Positions 63,947 through 64,000 of a stretch of 64,000 nt of DNA are shown here, piece by piece (the stretch's first letter is position 1; each line of letters starts with the position of its first letter). A program made the position numbers and the translations under genes. Source of the stretch: an uncultured Clostridia bacterium (GTDB lineage Bacteria > Bacillota > Clostridia > TANB77 > CAG-508); contig CAQZSK010000005.1 in NCBI GenBank assembly GCA_948934525.1, positions 29,483-93,482 of the forward strand. Reading direction: 5' to 3'. The notes under the pieces are model-generated. The model was not told where the DNA came from, searched no databases, and saw nothing but the letters and a program-made list of their open reading frames with translations.

Positions 63947-64000
63947 TGGTTAAGCCCTCGATTTATTAGTATTGGTCAGCTCAATACATTACTGTACTTA
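63947..64000 (-). rRNA. rrl: 23S ribosomal RNA 3' end, partial
   Basis: The last ~54 nt of the window read in reverse complement contain TGAGCTGACCAATACTAATA and TCGAGGGCTTAACC, the conserved 3' end of bacterial 23S rRNA. The gene continues beyond the window. Confidence 0.93.

Overview
The window is low-GC (AT-rich) Clostridia-type DNA from an anaerobic, spore-forming Firmicute. Support comes from the class III (anaerobic) ribonucleotide reductase pair nrdD/nrdG, the late mother-cell sigma factor SigK, a SpoIVB-like S55 peptidase, a YtxC-like sporulation protein, spore photoproduct lyase (SplB), two T-box leaders, and dockerin and GH73 secreted enzymes. It resembles genomes assembled from gut Clostridia. 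The species cannot be named from sequence alone. Most genes run on the minus strand.

Layout. 1-3.4 kb: a partial receiver/P-loop ATPase with a pilin-like protein, and a GH73 glucosaminidase. 3.5-8.6 kb: tRNA-Leu, sigK, a ComEC-like hydrolase with DUF3006, a 778-residue unknown, and an orphan small gene. 8.6-16 kb: thrS with T-box, trxA, trxB, a polysaccharide deacetylase and a P-type cation ATPase. 16-20 kb: membrane proteins, a long strongly promoted non-coding transcript, a SpoIVB-like peptidase, tRNA-Gly(UCC) and a DUF368 protein. 20-28 kb: an ABC exporter, an acyltransferase/GT8 cluster and an envelope-stress-like pair. 28-32 kb: ORF6N protein, tmRNA, tRNA-Trp, GtrA, an M23 peptidase, YtxC and rhodanese. 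32-41 kb: secF/secD, HD protein, TIGR04086, WG-repeat protein, tgt, queA and a secreted zinc protease. 41-50 kb: ileS with T-box, an orphan gene, clpX, clpP, tig, a phosphoesterase, tsaD and an M50 protease. 51-57 kb: a dockerin protease, a cadherin-like surface protein and lysS. 57-64 kb: nrdG/nrdD, a Crp/Fnr regulator, splB, an MGMT fusion, tRNA-Asn, 5S and the 23S 3' end.

The main discovery is a recurrent decoding anomaly. Eight genes (trxB, a P-type ATPase, a CorB-like membrane protein, a DUF368 protein, a GT8 glycosyltransferase, an M23 peptidase, a zinc protease and a cadherin-like protein) are each split by +1 frameshifts, nine sites in all (two in the M23 gene). At every site the zero-frame codon is CGG, followed by A or T. 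Dropping only the C turns CGGA/CGGT into a Gly codon and restores the family-conserved frame. A hand scan found only eleven in-frame CGG codons in the window. Nine are these shift sites. A tenth, in gtrA, would put the ribosome directly onto TAG after one Gly. The eleventh lies in a compositionally foreign orphan gene. There is no shared slippery heptamer, Shine-Dalgarno spacing or stop codon at the sites. This suggests that CGG itself is an unreadable or quadruplet-read codon in this organism and that C-GGN is read as glycine genome-wide.

Other points of interest are the unidentified ~450-nt RNA at 17.3-17.7 kb, two identical Crp/Fnr-like palindromes between nrdD and a Crp/Fnr gene, a family of GGGGAC hairpin repeats (one inserted in the thrS leader, another supplying the C-terminus of an acyltransferase), and three orphan genes with composition unlike their neighbours.
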